Made by a program: the position numbers and the translations under genes
Part shown: positions 11,965 through 22,855 of the stretch, piece after piece
Layout of the letters: every line of letters begins with the position of its first letter
How positions within the stretch are numbered: position 1 is the first letter of the stretch
The notes under the pieces: generated by a model
What the model saw: the letters and a program-made list of their open reading frames with translations, nothing else
Told to the model about the DNA's origin: nothing
Databases searched by the model: none
Origin: Nymphalis io
Taxonomy: Eukaryota > Arthropoda > Insecta > Lepidoptera > Nymphalidae
Direction: 5' to 3'
Length of the DNA: 64,000 nt
Assembly (NCBI RefSeq): GCF_905147045.1
Contig: NC_065905.1
Coordinates: 310,001 to 374,000 of the forward strand

Positions 11965-12212
11965 AAGATGACAGACTAGCAAATGGACTTGACGGTAAGT
12001 CACCACCACCTATATACATTAGCACGGTCAGAAATATTAACATTGCCAATCCTAGAATGTAACTGTTATGTCCTTTGTGTCTTTAGTTACCCTGGCTCAC
12101 TTACCTTTCAAATCAGAATACAGCAATATTAAACATTGATGTTGCTGGTAGAATACATGAGATGTAGTGAGTGGTGCCTAGCCAGACCCGGCTTGCCCAA
12201 AGCCCAACAAGT
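11965..12212 (-). mobile_element. Repeat family B, diverged
   Basis: Recognisable blocks on the plus strand are GACGGTAAGTCACCACCACC, ACATTAGCACGG, ATGTCCTTTGTGTC, CCTGGCTCACTTACC and CGGCTTGCCCAAAGCCC. The usual T-run end is absent or decayed. Confidence 0.7.
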
Positions 12213-13343
12213 TTTTACAGCTCTTATACTGTAGTATACATAATATATTTTTTATACTGTAGACTTGTTGTAGACGTAGCTATGCATATCTCACTGTAAC
12301 ACATCGATGGCATTTCAAGGCAAGACTTGCCGATAACTTTGACTTCCCTGAGGAATCGTCTGAGGTGGTAGGTCGACGTCTTCTTCCGCACCGCCATATT
12401 CCCAAAGGTCTGGAAATAAGGTTTTCTTAAAGAAATATGTTAAGGCTGAAGAATTTATCTCTGTACATTGTCACATATACCTACTAGTCGGAAACGGTTT
12501 ATAAATAAATAGCCACTTCCTTGCTATAAAAAAGATGCGTTGAATGACATAGAAAAATTGTTGATATCATGTAAGCAAATTAAAATAGACTTAAATTTAC
12601 AGGAAAATAAAAAAGACTAATAATAACTATAAAATAAATAGGATAACTACATTTTTTACATAAATGGTTATATTTTAAGCTTTAATTTGTTATGGAAATT
12701 TAATAAAAAATAATTTTATTTATATTATAATTAGTTTTGGTTCGCTACAGTTGTAATTTCTAACAAGCGAACAGACAGCGACAAATATAAATATAGCGAT
12801 ATTAAAGTTATATTTATACATTATCTTGAAAAATAAAAAACACAGTATTTTTGATGTAGAAAATTAAGTTCATTTTATTTTTTTAAAAACATTCGCACAC
12901 TCTACAGTATACAGTCAGCAAGCAGTCAGCCATAACTAAACAAAAGTACCAACATTACCATACTAACATAAGTAATTACATATCTTACGTATTGTCAAGG
13001 GTACACTCTTGAAAAGGACATAAATGCCCACCCCTCTCTTCCCCTTTCCCGGGCAATAATTTAATAATAAATTATCTAACATTAATAACGACATATTGTA
13101 CAACATACATTTAAGTATTTTGTTGCTACAAGTACAATGCTATAAAAAAATCAATGTTTCGTACAGAGACACAGGAAATTTTCATCAATTAATGACTTCC
13201 CAAGCTACTTCCGTATGGAGTCTGTTCAGGTACCAGCTAAGCCGCGACGGTCGACGTGGAACGAAGCCATTTTTGTAGCTTTATATTTTCAAAGGATTAC
13301 GTCGAAGTGTGAAAACCTTGACTGGATAACATTTTATTTTCAA
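12213..13343. other. No gene recognised
   Basis: A short direct duplication of TATACTGTAG brackets 12226-12262. A GC-richer piece at 12300-12420 has no open frame of note. The rest is AT-rich. Confidence 0.4.
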
Positions 13344-13795
13344 CTAGCTGTGCCCGCGGTTTCACTCATTTTAGTATATAAAATATTTTTTGTTTTATTT
13401 TCGTGGGATATTTGTATTTATACCAACCCGCATTGGAGCAGCGTGGTGGAATAAGCTCTAAACCTTCTCCTCAAAAAGGGAGAGGAGGCCTTAGCCCAGC
13501 AGTGGAACATTTATAGGCTGTTACTAGTATTTATTAGTTTTTGCTGCACCCGGATCTAGATAAGGAAACATACAATTGGCCGTAATAAAAACTGTATACC
13601 CTTAAATCTATTCCGATATACTTGAATGTTTTTTGCAAACGATCATAAAATAAATGGTCGATATGATTTTTTAAATTGACATAACTTTTTAATTTATAAC
13701 CCGATTGCAATAAAACCAAACCGCACCCAAATCCGTTAAGCCGTTTCTATGATTAGCGTGTACAAACGAACAGACAAATAGACAAAAATTTTAAC
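13344..13795 (+). mobile_element. Repeat family F (ACTAGCT type), split by a SINE
   Basis: It begins ACTAGCTGTGCCCGCGG and ends with AAATCCGTTAAGCCGTTTC, AACGAACAGACAAATAGAC and AAAATTTTAA, the two ends typical of a very widespread insect repeat whose classification I do not know with certainty. There is no coding capacity. A SINE A fragment interrupts it at 13422-13526, so F was there first. The whole body between the ends is weakly conserved. Confidence 0.65.
13422..13526 (+). mobile_element. SINE family A, 5'-truncated, inside family F
   Basis: Only the last 105 bp of the family are present, from ACCAACCCGCATTGGAGCAG to GGCTGTTACTA. GTATTTAT flanks it at 13414-13421 and 13527-13534, an 8-bp target duplication. 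The high similarity to the family norm says this insertion is recent relative to the F element it entered. Confidence 0.85.
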
Positions 13796-14111
13796 GTTCA
13801 TTGTTTTGGGTTCCATTGCGTTGATAAAGTTAAGGTTTATTATATGTATAGAATAGACATCGCCACTAGTTGTTGTTGTATGGATTCAGTTAAGCTAGCT
13901 TGAAAATTACGTTGTAAAAAAATTGTGATTTTTAAATTATATAAAACGTAAAAAAGCCAAGTGGGGATCAAGAAATGATTCTCAGAACCTTTTAGCTTTC
14001 CAAGAGTTAAGTGGTTATAGTGTACTTCAACAGAAAAGCAAAATCTGCAATGCAAAATTAAATTAAGTTTTGAAATTGATTTTTATTTCTATTGTATACT
14101 TTTTATATATG

Positions 14112-14285
14112 ACTGCCTCGTTAGTCTAGCGGCTAGAACCCGGCCATGAATCGGCCATTTGGAAGTTGAAGTGTGTATACTCCCGTGAGTCGGAAAGCAC
14201 GTTAGCCCGTTGGTGCTGCTCTTAAACTCTTTCGTTATGTAATCGGATTATAAGAGTGAGGGAAAAGGGAGTGCACCTTTGTTGG
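14112..14285 (+). mobile_element. SINE family D, internally deleted
   Basis: Starts GACTGCCTCGTTAGTCTAGC, then jumps to TTTGGAAGTTGAAGTGTGTA, GGAAAGCACGTTAGCCCG and TAAGAGTGAGGGAAAAGGG. The B-box and the segment after it are missing compared with the 28.7-kb copy, so the Pol III promoter is broken. Confidence 0.7.
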
Positions 14286-14295
14286 CGTCACATTA

Positions 14296-14430
14296 TTCCA
14301 TTATTCTACCGCAAAACAGCAGTACTTGGTATTGTTGTGTTCCGGTTTGAAGGGTTAGTGAGCCAGTGTAATTACAGGCACAAGGGACATAACATCTTAG
14401 TTCCCAAGGTTGGTGGCACAACGATATATG
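14296..14430 (+). mobile_element. Repeat family B, 3' part replaced by a TA run
   Basis: Sense-strand blocks ATTATTCTACCGCAAAACAG, GTGTTCCGGTTTGAAGGG, GTGAGCCAGTGTAATTACAG and CCCAAGGTTGGTGGCAC are well preserved. The copy stops where the (TA)n array begins, so its poly(A) end was lost or the array grew at this point. Confidence 0.8.
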
Positions 14431-14431
14431 A

Positions 14432-14432
<1 letters not shown>

Positions 14433-14473
<41 letters not shown>
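14433..14473. repeat. (TA)n microsatellite, about 41 bp
   Basis: Uninterrupted TA repeat following a B-family fragment. The open frame over it, reading as an Ile-Tyr run, is an artefact of the repeat. Confidence 0.95.
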
Positions 14474-14476
<3 letters not shown>

Positions 14477-15683
14477 GAATGCCTTCCTAAAAGTAATTTT
14501 CACATTTATTTATTTATTTGTTAATAGCACACATACAACATTATTAAGCATTGAAAAAAATAATTTATAAAACAATAACAGTATATCTAATATGCATGTC
14601 AACTACAAGTGTGCATAGCACTTCCAGATTCAATCTAACCAAATTCAAATTACAAGTAACAAAAAATCATCAGTATTAATTAAAAATGTCAAAATTAAAT
14701 AATAAATAATGTCATTGTTATAATAAAAAATCAATCGGCAAATCATAATTAAATCATATGAGACTAAACGGTTTGGAGAACCAAGAGATAATCTACAGTT
14801 TTTCCACCTATGATGGTACCCACCATGATTTCATTCTACCAGCCCACGCCACACTCAAAGAGAAAAGTTATATTAATTAAAAATTACTTTATTCAGAAGA
14901 TATATAACAATAAACATAAAAAGCGACGGATCTCAAAGTTTCCAGTATATAATAGGAACCAAAGCTTCGATTCGTTATTTCAAAAAGGTTATTAAAATAC
15001 AAAGTAACGTAACTCAAAAGAAAACTTCACAGTAAAGAACCGGTAAGAAATAGTACTCAATTTTTTAACATCTCGGATTATATTTGATGTATTAATTAAT
15101 TATTATTTACTCTTAAATTTTGTTATCTATCTTATTTTTACCGAATAACAGTGTGTTCACATAGATAAGTTTACAGACCTGGTAAATATTATATTGAGTT
15201 TAATATTTATAAGTAAATAATAGTTGTTATCGCAATAATATATCAGTAAATATTGTTATATTAACTGTTGTTTTGAACTACTAACGATCCCGTTTATCGG
15301 AAAGCGTTCAGAACTTGTTTTATCCAACTTATCTCCTAAACTGTTATTGCAGCAAAATAATAGCAGCAACTTTCCACATTCAAACATTAAAAGCATGATC
15401 GTAAATCTCATATATATTTTTCTGTTTGATGGTAGTTTTTTATATTATACAAATAACACTCGGCAGGCATAATTATTGCCCTGTCTTTATATATGTATGT
15501 ACCAATTGTGTTGACGATCAGTTGAACTGTATTTTGTGTTGATGTAATGCAGCGCCATCTATTAATGAGTCACAGCAAACTGGATTATATAAAACCCTTT
15601 CCATTATACTATATGTACCAACTCAAGGTAATCAAACATCAATTTTTAAATGTAATGTTAATATATATTTATGACTTAATTGG
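14474..15683. other. No gene recognised
   Basis: AT-rich sequence with a short motif-free open frame at 14810-14995. No assignable repeat. Confidence 0.4.
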
Positions 15684-15815
15684 CATAAGCAATATTAAGT
15701 ATTGTTGAGTTACCGTTGGAAGTGTCGGTGAGCCGTATGACTGCAGGCTCAAAGGACGTAGCATATTGACGATAGGGACGGTTATATTTCTTATATGGCC
15801 TATGTCTAAGGGCAG
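15684..15815 (+). mobile_element. Repeat family B, badly decayed
   Basis: TATTAAGTATTGTTGAG, GTGAGCCGTATGACTGCAG, CTCAAAGGACGTAGCATATT and CCTATGTCTAAGGGC follow the sense order of family B with heavy divergence. Confidence 0.5.
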
Positions 15816-18083
15816 AGTGTATATCAGAGAGAGAGTGTATATCAATCTATTTTACATTAAAAAAATTATATTAATTTATATAATTTCAATAACCCTCTTA
15901 GTGATTTGAAATCACCAAGAAAATCTTGTGAAGCGGTTAATGCGCGGTTTAAAGTTTCGAACTTAAATACTTGAACCACTGATACTGGTCTTACATCAGC
16001 TTTAACTTAGCGCTTAGCGTACGTGACCTATCTCTTATGTAGGTGACCTGCCTATTCACACTTTACAGTTGCTTCATAACCCACATCCCGTGTATTGACT
16101 TACAAGTACGTTGTACTTCCAGATTCTCTTTGTGAATACACGTTGTTTACTAAGATGCGCTTACCCTAAATTCTGTTTTCTCAGATATGCAGATAGCAAT
16201 AATTTGATTTATTCTAATTTATTCTAAGATTTCACAATTAAAGTAAGATTATAATTTCATCCTGTTTGTAATTATGTTGAACATTTTAAACAGTTATTTA
16301 TAGCCTAAAATGTTTTCTTTTTTCAATTAGAGCTTTTGAAGTATAGCTGTGGTAGGACTTTGTACTCCTTTTAACTCCTTTTTAAGTTAATATTTTGCCC
16401 CAAATGAAGTGTTAGAGGCCACTTCCGCGAGCAGTCGTGTCATCGATGCTCTGCAAGGAACCGGCGTGGAGAGTAGTTAAGCCATCCTCTCCGTCATGGT
16501 CAGAAAATTTAATGTTGATGAGGTGGCATTCAATCATTTGGTTACTATCAATTTACTTTACTGACCAATAAACAACTCACAACTTAAGACGATACCTAGA
16601 AGTATACGCCGGATATATTTATGTTAAGTAGGTGAACTAACGTAACGCCATGAAACGGTAAGCGGGTTTCTCCGCTGTGCTCGAAAACATTCAATAATAG
16701 TCAGATGTTTCGCCAAATGATTCTGATAGAAAAACCCGTGGCGTATAAAACGAGTCGCTTAAATAATACTTAAAATTAAAGTGAAATTACTTCAAAAACG
16801 TTACGAGCTGGAGCTTAATGTTCGTTGCAAATTTGCAATGCTAAGTACACGTTCATTGTATACATTGCAAGCAACCTGCAAATATTAAAAATTTTAATTA
16901 CAACATTTTGGCATTCCGTATAAAGATCACTTGTATGTGTGTCCGTGTACCACAGTCTATTTTTTTTCTGAACCTTTAATTATTTGCGATTTTTTTTAAT
17001 ACTTTCATGGCTATATAAGTATACAAGATTTTAGATATTAGATAACTACTCTGATCAATAAATATAATATAAAAGGACATATTATGACGTAGAATATTAT
17101 TATAAAACGTATGGCCTTACTTATAAACGTTGCTTAGCGATTGTTTGGTTGAACACTGATTTATCCCTTTCTGTCATTATTGATTTGACATTAGCAAGAA
17201 GAAGATATAGCATTGTACTAGAAATGCATAACTGCTGCATGCCGTTACTATTTCACAACCATGTTTAGGGGTAAAAGGGAACAATATATCTTTAGGAGGA
17301 TCAATAGCTCTTTTGCTGTCCTAAAATAAATTCTTGTTCTTTTTTAAAATGTGATTTTTCAACTTAATACTTTAAAAATGGTTGAAATTTTAAATTAAGA
17401 CCATACAATGTATGAAGGGCCGTAATCAACTCGACGCTAATGAAACGTTCACAGGAGCCGCCTCGTTCAGTAATTATCACTGTAATTAAGAGAGCGGGTT
17501 CGATCTCGTCGAGGTTTATTTTCAGGAAGTTAAATTGGAACAGCAATTTTTTGAAAAAGGTTTTTTGCTAACGATTCTATTTGCGTGGCCATTAGAGAAT
17601 GATAGTGATATTGAATATTTTGTCAAAATTATAAAAAACATAATGTACATAATAAATCCAGATAAATTATATTATTAACATGAGTTTTATCATCTATAGT
17701 CACAGTTTAAAAAGTGTTTTTTTATGTGAAATATTAGAATCAAAAATATAACTTTCAGAAATAGCAGCATCTCTATCACTCGACTCTACTCAGCACGTAT
17801 TCATTCGATTATTTAAGTAGGCATTCAAATCAGTAAACATTTTTACATTTAAATAAAATATAATATAATAAAAAATATATGCACAGATTACATGCTCATA
17901 TTTTCATTCTATCCCCGAAATATCTTGACAAATACAGACATACGATATTATTTTTAATAGTATAAACATTACTACCAGAAATAATTCAACCGTGTATATT
18001 AAAATACATAAAAAATAAAAAAAATCTTTATTTCCATACCAAGTTTTTTTTACAAGTGAATTATACTTTTTTACAAGTAAACT
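15816..18083. other. No gene recognised
   Basis: A GC-richer patch at about 16390-16500 (including GGAACCGGCGTGGAGAGTAG) may be an old LINE fragment but gives no readable protein. The minus-strand frame at 17364-17546 has no motif. The rest is AT-rich. Confidence 0.4.
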
Positions 18084-18170
18084 GACTGCCTCGTTGGTCT
18101 AGTAGCTTGATGTAAGGCCGCAGTCCTGGAGGTCATGGGTTCAATTCCCAGGTCGGGTCAATAAAAATAG
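18084..18170 (+). mobile_element. SINE family D head only
   Basis: The tRNA-like head is clear: GACTGCCTCGTTGGTCTAGT, ATGTAAGGCCGCAGTCC and the B-box GGGTTCAATTCCCAGG, then GGTCGGGTCAATAAAAA. The body stops soon after. The same head opens the longer D copy at 28.7 kb, so this is a SINE and not a functional tRNA gene. Confidence 0.75.
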
Positions 18171-18840
18171 TGTGTGTATATGTAAGTAAATTTAATATTT
18201 ATGAAAATAATAAGGAATTTTAAACCAGAATATTATAAGATAATAATTGTATTTATGTTGTGACTTTATTAAAAAAATATCAACAAAAGCATAAAAAAAT
18301 AAAAATCGTTTAAAACGATTCGAGTTACCATTTAAAAAAAATAACCAATTTAAATTTACAACGAACTGCTGTAATCAACTCGTCGGAAATGAAAATCTCA
18401 CGTGTTGTCTCGCTGCGTTCTCGTTTAAACGAACAATTAATTTCATTGTAATAAAGAGTTTGAAGTCGAAATGATTCGTATGTACTTAATACTGTTTTCG
18501 TTGTTTAATGTCATACTAATGAAGTGGAAGTAATTAAAAAAATAGTTCGCAGTAGTCATTCTTCAGTGACGTGTACAAATTTAAAGAATGAAGTGAGTAA
18601 CTTTCTGTAGGAACATTCTAAGTCTGCCGCTCTGGAGTTTGTGAAAATGTACGCGTGTGCATTGCTTATTAAATTATTAAATAAAAAATAACTGAAATGT
18701 AATACTTAGGATATTATGTTAAAATAATTTATTTAACTCATATTATAACAATTAATTGATACAAAAATATGTATTTACATAGACACGGATGAAACATTTA
18801 ATAGAAAAAACTAAAAATGCAATTTAAAAAACATGTAATT
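18171..18840. other. No gene recognised
   Basis: AT-rich sequence with no assignable repeat and no open frame worth reporting. Confidence 0.4.
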
Positions 18841-18844
18841 AGTT

Positions 18845-21250
18845 TTTTTTTTTTATATTCGCCGGGAGGGCAAATGACTCTACTCCACCTGATGGTAAGT
18901 GGTAGTAGAGTCCAAACGCGACAACGGCCAGTACAGACGGGAAAAACGTTCTGCACTAGCCGCCTTCGCCTTGCCGGCCCGCAAGATGCCTCTTCACGCC
19001 TCGTTTGAAGGAACCCGGGTTGTAAGAGGAGGGGAACACGTGAGCTGGTAAGGAATTCCATTTTTTGGAAGTGCGACAAAGAAAGGAGTTGCCAAATTTC
19101 TTTGTTCGCGATGGAATTGATGTCACAGTTAGGCGGTGACATCGAGAACCAGCTCGTGTGGACTTAAGAAGGAAGGGGGAAGCAGGAATTAGAGAGAATA
19201 ATTCCTCAGAGCACTCGCCGTGATACAGTCGATAGAAAGCGCTCAGTGCTGCTATCTCACGACGCAATTGTAAAGGTTCAAGGGTGTTTGTGACCTTTAT
19301 ATATAGGCCTCTGCATCTTTGTCAGATGATTTAAGCAAGCCACTCTCCGTGTTGTTTTCCACCTGCAAGACAGGTGAGCGAAGTGTCCTCTCCGTGGATG
19401 CTGCTACGCCTGGGCAGGCGACTTTATGGCAACATGGGCTTGCCCAGTACCCATGCCACCCTCTCCTCCTCCCCAGCAGGATCCGCAGGAATGACGAGTC
19501 AATACGTGTGGTGCTGGTTTGGCCGCAGGTGACTGGCTTACGCCTAAACGGAGGCACCGCTCCGGGTTTAATATTAGTTTTCCTTCTTCTTTGGCGTGAC
19601 GCTGGGATAATTTTGGGAAACAACGTATCAAGGAGAGGGGGGAGGATACTGTGATCACGGAAGATACAGGAATGTGACACTAGTAGCTAGAGCAGTCCGG
19701 GGTCGCGTACCCGTAGTGATTCCAACCAGCTATCGGACAGATAACTGGTAGATCCACCCTCTGGACAACGTCCAGACCTTTACGTCGCCAATAATGCGTA
19801 CGGCACGTCGCTGCAACCGGTCCAAGGCCTCAAGTAGGTACTTAGCGGAGTCATCCCAAAGGTGCGAGCAATATTCCACGCAAGACCGTACCTGTGTTTT
19901 GTACAGCAGGCACAGTTGTTGTGGCGTGAAAAAGCGCCGCACCTTGTTCAGAACTCCGAGTTTCTGTGAAGCTGTTTTTATAACAGCCTCGATGTAATCC
20001 CTTGGACTAAGGTCGCAGCGAACGTCAATCCCCAGCATGGCGATTTTGCTTTGCATCAACAGCGGAGTACCACAGAGGGAGGGAAGAGGGGAAAATGTTG
20101 ACTTTTTCGCCGTGAGAGCGCATACCTATGTTTTCTTGGCATTAAACTCAACAAGATTATCAGAGCCCCATTTGGCGATGAGCTCTAACGTCCTATCGAG
20201 TTCAATGACAAGATTCCTCCGCCTCTCCTCAATTTCCGCTCGCCCAGCCACTGCGCATCCGTGGTATCCACCATGCACTGTACTATCGTCTGCATAGCAA
20301 TGTATGTTCCCAAGAGAGAGCATATCATTGATATGCAAAAGAAAGAGTGTGGGAGATAGCACAGATCCCTGGGGGACCCCAGCATTCACTACATAGAATT
20401 GTGAAGCGCAACCATCAACTAAAACACGAAGGCTACGCTTGTGTAGGAAGCTGGCAATCCAGGTGCATAGCTGAGCAGGCAGACCATATGCCGGCAGCTT
20501 GGAGAGAAGACTTCTGTGCCAGACCCTGTCGAAAGCCTTGGAGATATCGAGGCTGACAACCAACGATTCTCCATGCTTGTCGATAGCTTCACCCCAGAGG
20601 TGCATTACGTACGCTAGAAGATCACCTGTGGACCGTTTTGGTCGAAACCCGTATTGACGATCATTAATTAAAGAGTGATCTTCTAGGTAATGGATCAGTT
20701 GGTTGTTTAAAATCCATTCCATCACCTTACAAAGTACTGAGGTGATAGCTATTGGCCGATAATTTGCCGGGTCAGACCGATCCCCTTTTTTGGGAACCGC
20801 TTGCACATTAGCTCTTCTCCAAGCCTCCAGCACACTTCCCGAAGAGAGAGAAAGTTGGAACAGGCGCGTTAACACAGGAGACAGCTCCGCTGCGCATTTC
20901 TTCAGCACTATGGCTGGATTCCATCGGGACCGCTAGCTTTCCGTACATCAAGTGATTGCAGCTCCGCACGCACATCACGTTGCCTGATTTTAATGTCAGG
21001 CATCGTATGGCCACATGCAGGTATTGTAGGTGGCAGTGCACTACAATCATCGATGACGGAATTGTTGGCAAAGAGTTTAGCCAGGAGATCAGCTTGCTCT
21101 TGCGGACTGTGAGCTAGCGATCCGTCCGGATTTCTGAGCGGTGGCAGCGAAGGTAGGCAGAAATTGTTTTGCACAGACTTGGTCAGACGCCAGAAGCTAC
21201 GGGAGCCCCTAGGATGCGAAACAAGGTCATGACCAATCTGTACAATGGTT
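18845..21250 (-). pseudogene. L1: Jockey/CR1-type LINE reverse transcriptase, 5'-truncated and inactivated
   Basis: The minus strand carries about 1.9 kb of one non-LTR retrotransposon. In order it encodes RSFWRLTK, the lead-in LDVRKASGPDG, the polymerase core with NYRPIAITSVLCK, QYGFRPKRSTGDLLAY, SLDISKAFDRVWH, NAGVPQGSVLSPTLF and the catalytic box CYADD, then SCVEYCSHLWD and the C-terminal FYRLYHGECSEELFSLIP. The endonuclease half is missing, so the copy was truncated on arrival. Damage includes a one-base deletion near 20910, a CAG-to-TAG stop near 20125, a further frameshift near 20060, and a 475-bp insert at 19300-19774. The 3' UTR ends CCACTTACCATCAGGTGG, then TTCGCCGGG (plus-strand wording ATTCGCCGGG) and poly(A). 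The clade is either Jockey or CR1; I cannot decide without alignment. Confidence 0.9.
19300..19774 (-). mobile_element. GC-rich non-autonomous insert sharing the 3' end of L2, inside L1
   Basis: A 475-bp GC-rich block interrupts the L1 reading frame. TAAAGGTC (minus-strand sense) flanks it on both sides, plus-strand GACCTTTA at 19292-19299 and 19775-19782. Removing it restores DVKVTNTLEPLQLRRE in frame, so the boundaries are firm. Its 3' end, CATCTGACAAAGATGCAGAG followed by GCCTATATA, is nearly the same as the 3' end of L2 at 32105. Its 5' end is TGGAC GTT GTCCA, a tiny hairpin. The body matches no L2 coding sequence present here. It may be a SINE or an internally deleted derivative mobilised by L2. 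The long open frames on both strands are probably products of high GC content. Confidence 0.75.
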
Positions 21251-22189
21251 AAAATGGTCTCAATTATATTTACTTATAATTGGAAATTAGAAAAAAGCTA
21301 CTAGTCTTAAAACACTCTCAATTGAGTTACCTTTAAAAAAAAAACAAAAAAGCGAATTCGAGATCGAATCATCCGTTTAGGAGCTGTAACACAGATACAT
21401 ACGTTAAATTTATCTCTTTTCAGGATTAAAAAAAAAACCCTATACATAACTAACTAGAATCTCGGATATAAATGAATTTGTATTGAAATACAGAACGTAA
21501 ACAAGCTAAGCCCGACCAATATAACTGTCAACGCTTGCTGACCTGACTGATTTACTGAGAAACCACACGTATAGTTTCCATATTAGTCCTTATATCAGGG
21601 CAGTACAGACCATAATGCTTTACATTTCTGTGTAAACTAACCGCGACATTGTTTGCGTGAATATTGGATATATAGCTTTCCAAGTTTTGCCTAGAATCGG
21701 TTTTAATTGTTATATAACGCAGTAAAGTAGTGGTAACATTTCATATACTTAATTATACATCGGAGGGTGATTGAGATGAATGACATTCTACTATATGTTA
21801 AGATTACATGTGGCACAATATTATGTGCAGGGAGTCACATGGTAGGAAAACAATCTTATTCACCTAAATAAGGATTGGAACTCAGGACCACTGAGTCTGC
21901 CCTTAAAATCTAGACCTACTGTTAACAAAAAGTCAAACAATAGATTAAATATAGCATTTATTGACTTCCATATAAAAAATGTGACAATTTATCTTGTCAA
22001 ATAATATTTTATGTGCGTTTTTCATGCCACTTTCATGATATTAACTGTAATATTGACGTTGCTTTAAAGGCTTTTCTGAAACTAAATTAAATTTATTTAA
22101 ATTAAATAAAATACAATTAATAATTTTCTATTAGTTAGAATTGAAAATTGAATTGTATAACAATAAAAATATAAATAATTATATATACA
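21251..22189. other. No gene recognised
   Basis: AT-rich. A short stretch at 21815-21910 has tRNA-like and SINE-like phrases (ATTGGAACTCAGGACC) and may be a very old tRNA-derived element. Confidence 0.35.
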
Positions 22190-22335
22190 TAGTGTGTCAT
22201 ACTGCTGTGTAAAGGCCTTTCTAATTTCATTCTACAATTCCCTATTTTCTGCTATATGAAACCAATCTTTTCGAAGGGATCTAGCACGTCTAGCCATGTC
22301 CGTCGAGGCCTGCGTCGATTTCGTTGGCCATTACG
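22190..22335 (-). mobile_element. Degraded RTE-like LINE 3' end
   Basis: On the plus strand, ATACTGCTGTGTAAAGGCC then CATTCTACAATTCCC, CTAGCACGTCTAGCC and GCCTGCGTCGATTTCG follow the usual antisense order of an RTE-like C-terminus. The match is by pattern only and no frame survives. Confidence 0.4.
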
Positions 22336-22564
22336 AGGGATCCGTTTGGTTGTTGCCTTGGGTCAGAGATCTTCTGAATAAAAGAATAAAAATATGACAA
22401 AGCTTGTTTATTTGATATAAATTTGACTCGACTTTTTTATATGCTCTCAACTCTCACTCTCAACTCAAGGGGGAGTAGCCAACAGCGAAAGATATACTGT
22501 TCATAAGTGTGTACATAACTGATAATCCAATGGAACGGCAAGTCCAACAGCGCTTGAAAGTTAT

Positions 22565-22855
22565 TTTTTTTATAGAATAGGAAGGCGGACGAGCATATGG
22601 GCCACCTGATGGTAATTGTTCACCAACGCCCATTCACATTGGCGTTGTAAGAAATGTTAACCATCGCTTATATCACCAATACGCCACCGACCTTGGGAAC
22701 TAAGATATTATATCCCCTGTGCCTGTAATTACACTGGCTCACTCACCCTTCAAACCAAAACAAAATGATACCAAGTACTGCTGTTTTGCGGTAGAATATC
22801 TGATGAGTGGGTGGTACCTACCCAGACGAGCTTGCACAAAGCTCTACCACCAGTA
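22565..22855 (-). mobile_element. Repeat family B, full length
   Basis: The best kept single copy. On the plus strand: T-run, ATAGAATAGGAAGGCGGACG, AGCATATGGGCCACCTGATG, the ACATTGGCGTTGTAAG block, CCGACCTTGGGAAC, TGTGCCTGTAATTACACTGG, CTCACTCACCCTTCAAACC, TTTTGCGGTAGAATATCTG, ATGAGTGGGTGGTACC and CTTGCACAAAGC. In sense orientation it ends in poly(A), as LINE-mobilised non-autonomous repeats do. No long target duplication could be found. No open frame. Confidence 0.85.

Noticed and set aside
14256..14570. 104-codon open frame with a Tyr-Ile run
   Set aside because: The frame is produced by a SINE D/repeat B junction and a TA microsatellite.
18084..18150. tRNA gene candidates at SINE heads (also 28.68, 30.62, 47.6 and 59.9 kb)
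   Set aside because: Each tRNA-like head is followed by a shared family body and recurs many times, so these are tRNA-derived SINEs.
19319..19654. 111-codon plus-strand frame opposite the L1 insert
   Set aside because: High GC lowers stop codon frequency on both strands; no motif, and it is antisense to a resolved transposon insert.
20037..20556. Plus-strand open frames opposite the L1 reverse transcriptase
   Set aside because: They are antisense shadows of a recognisable polymerase frame.
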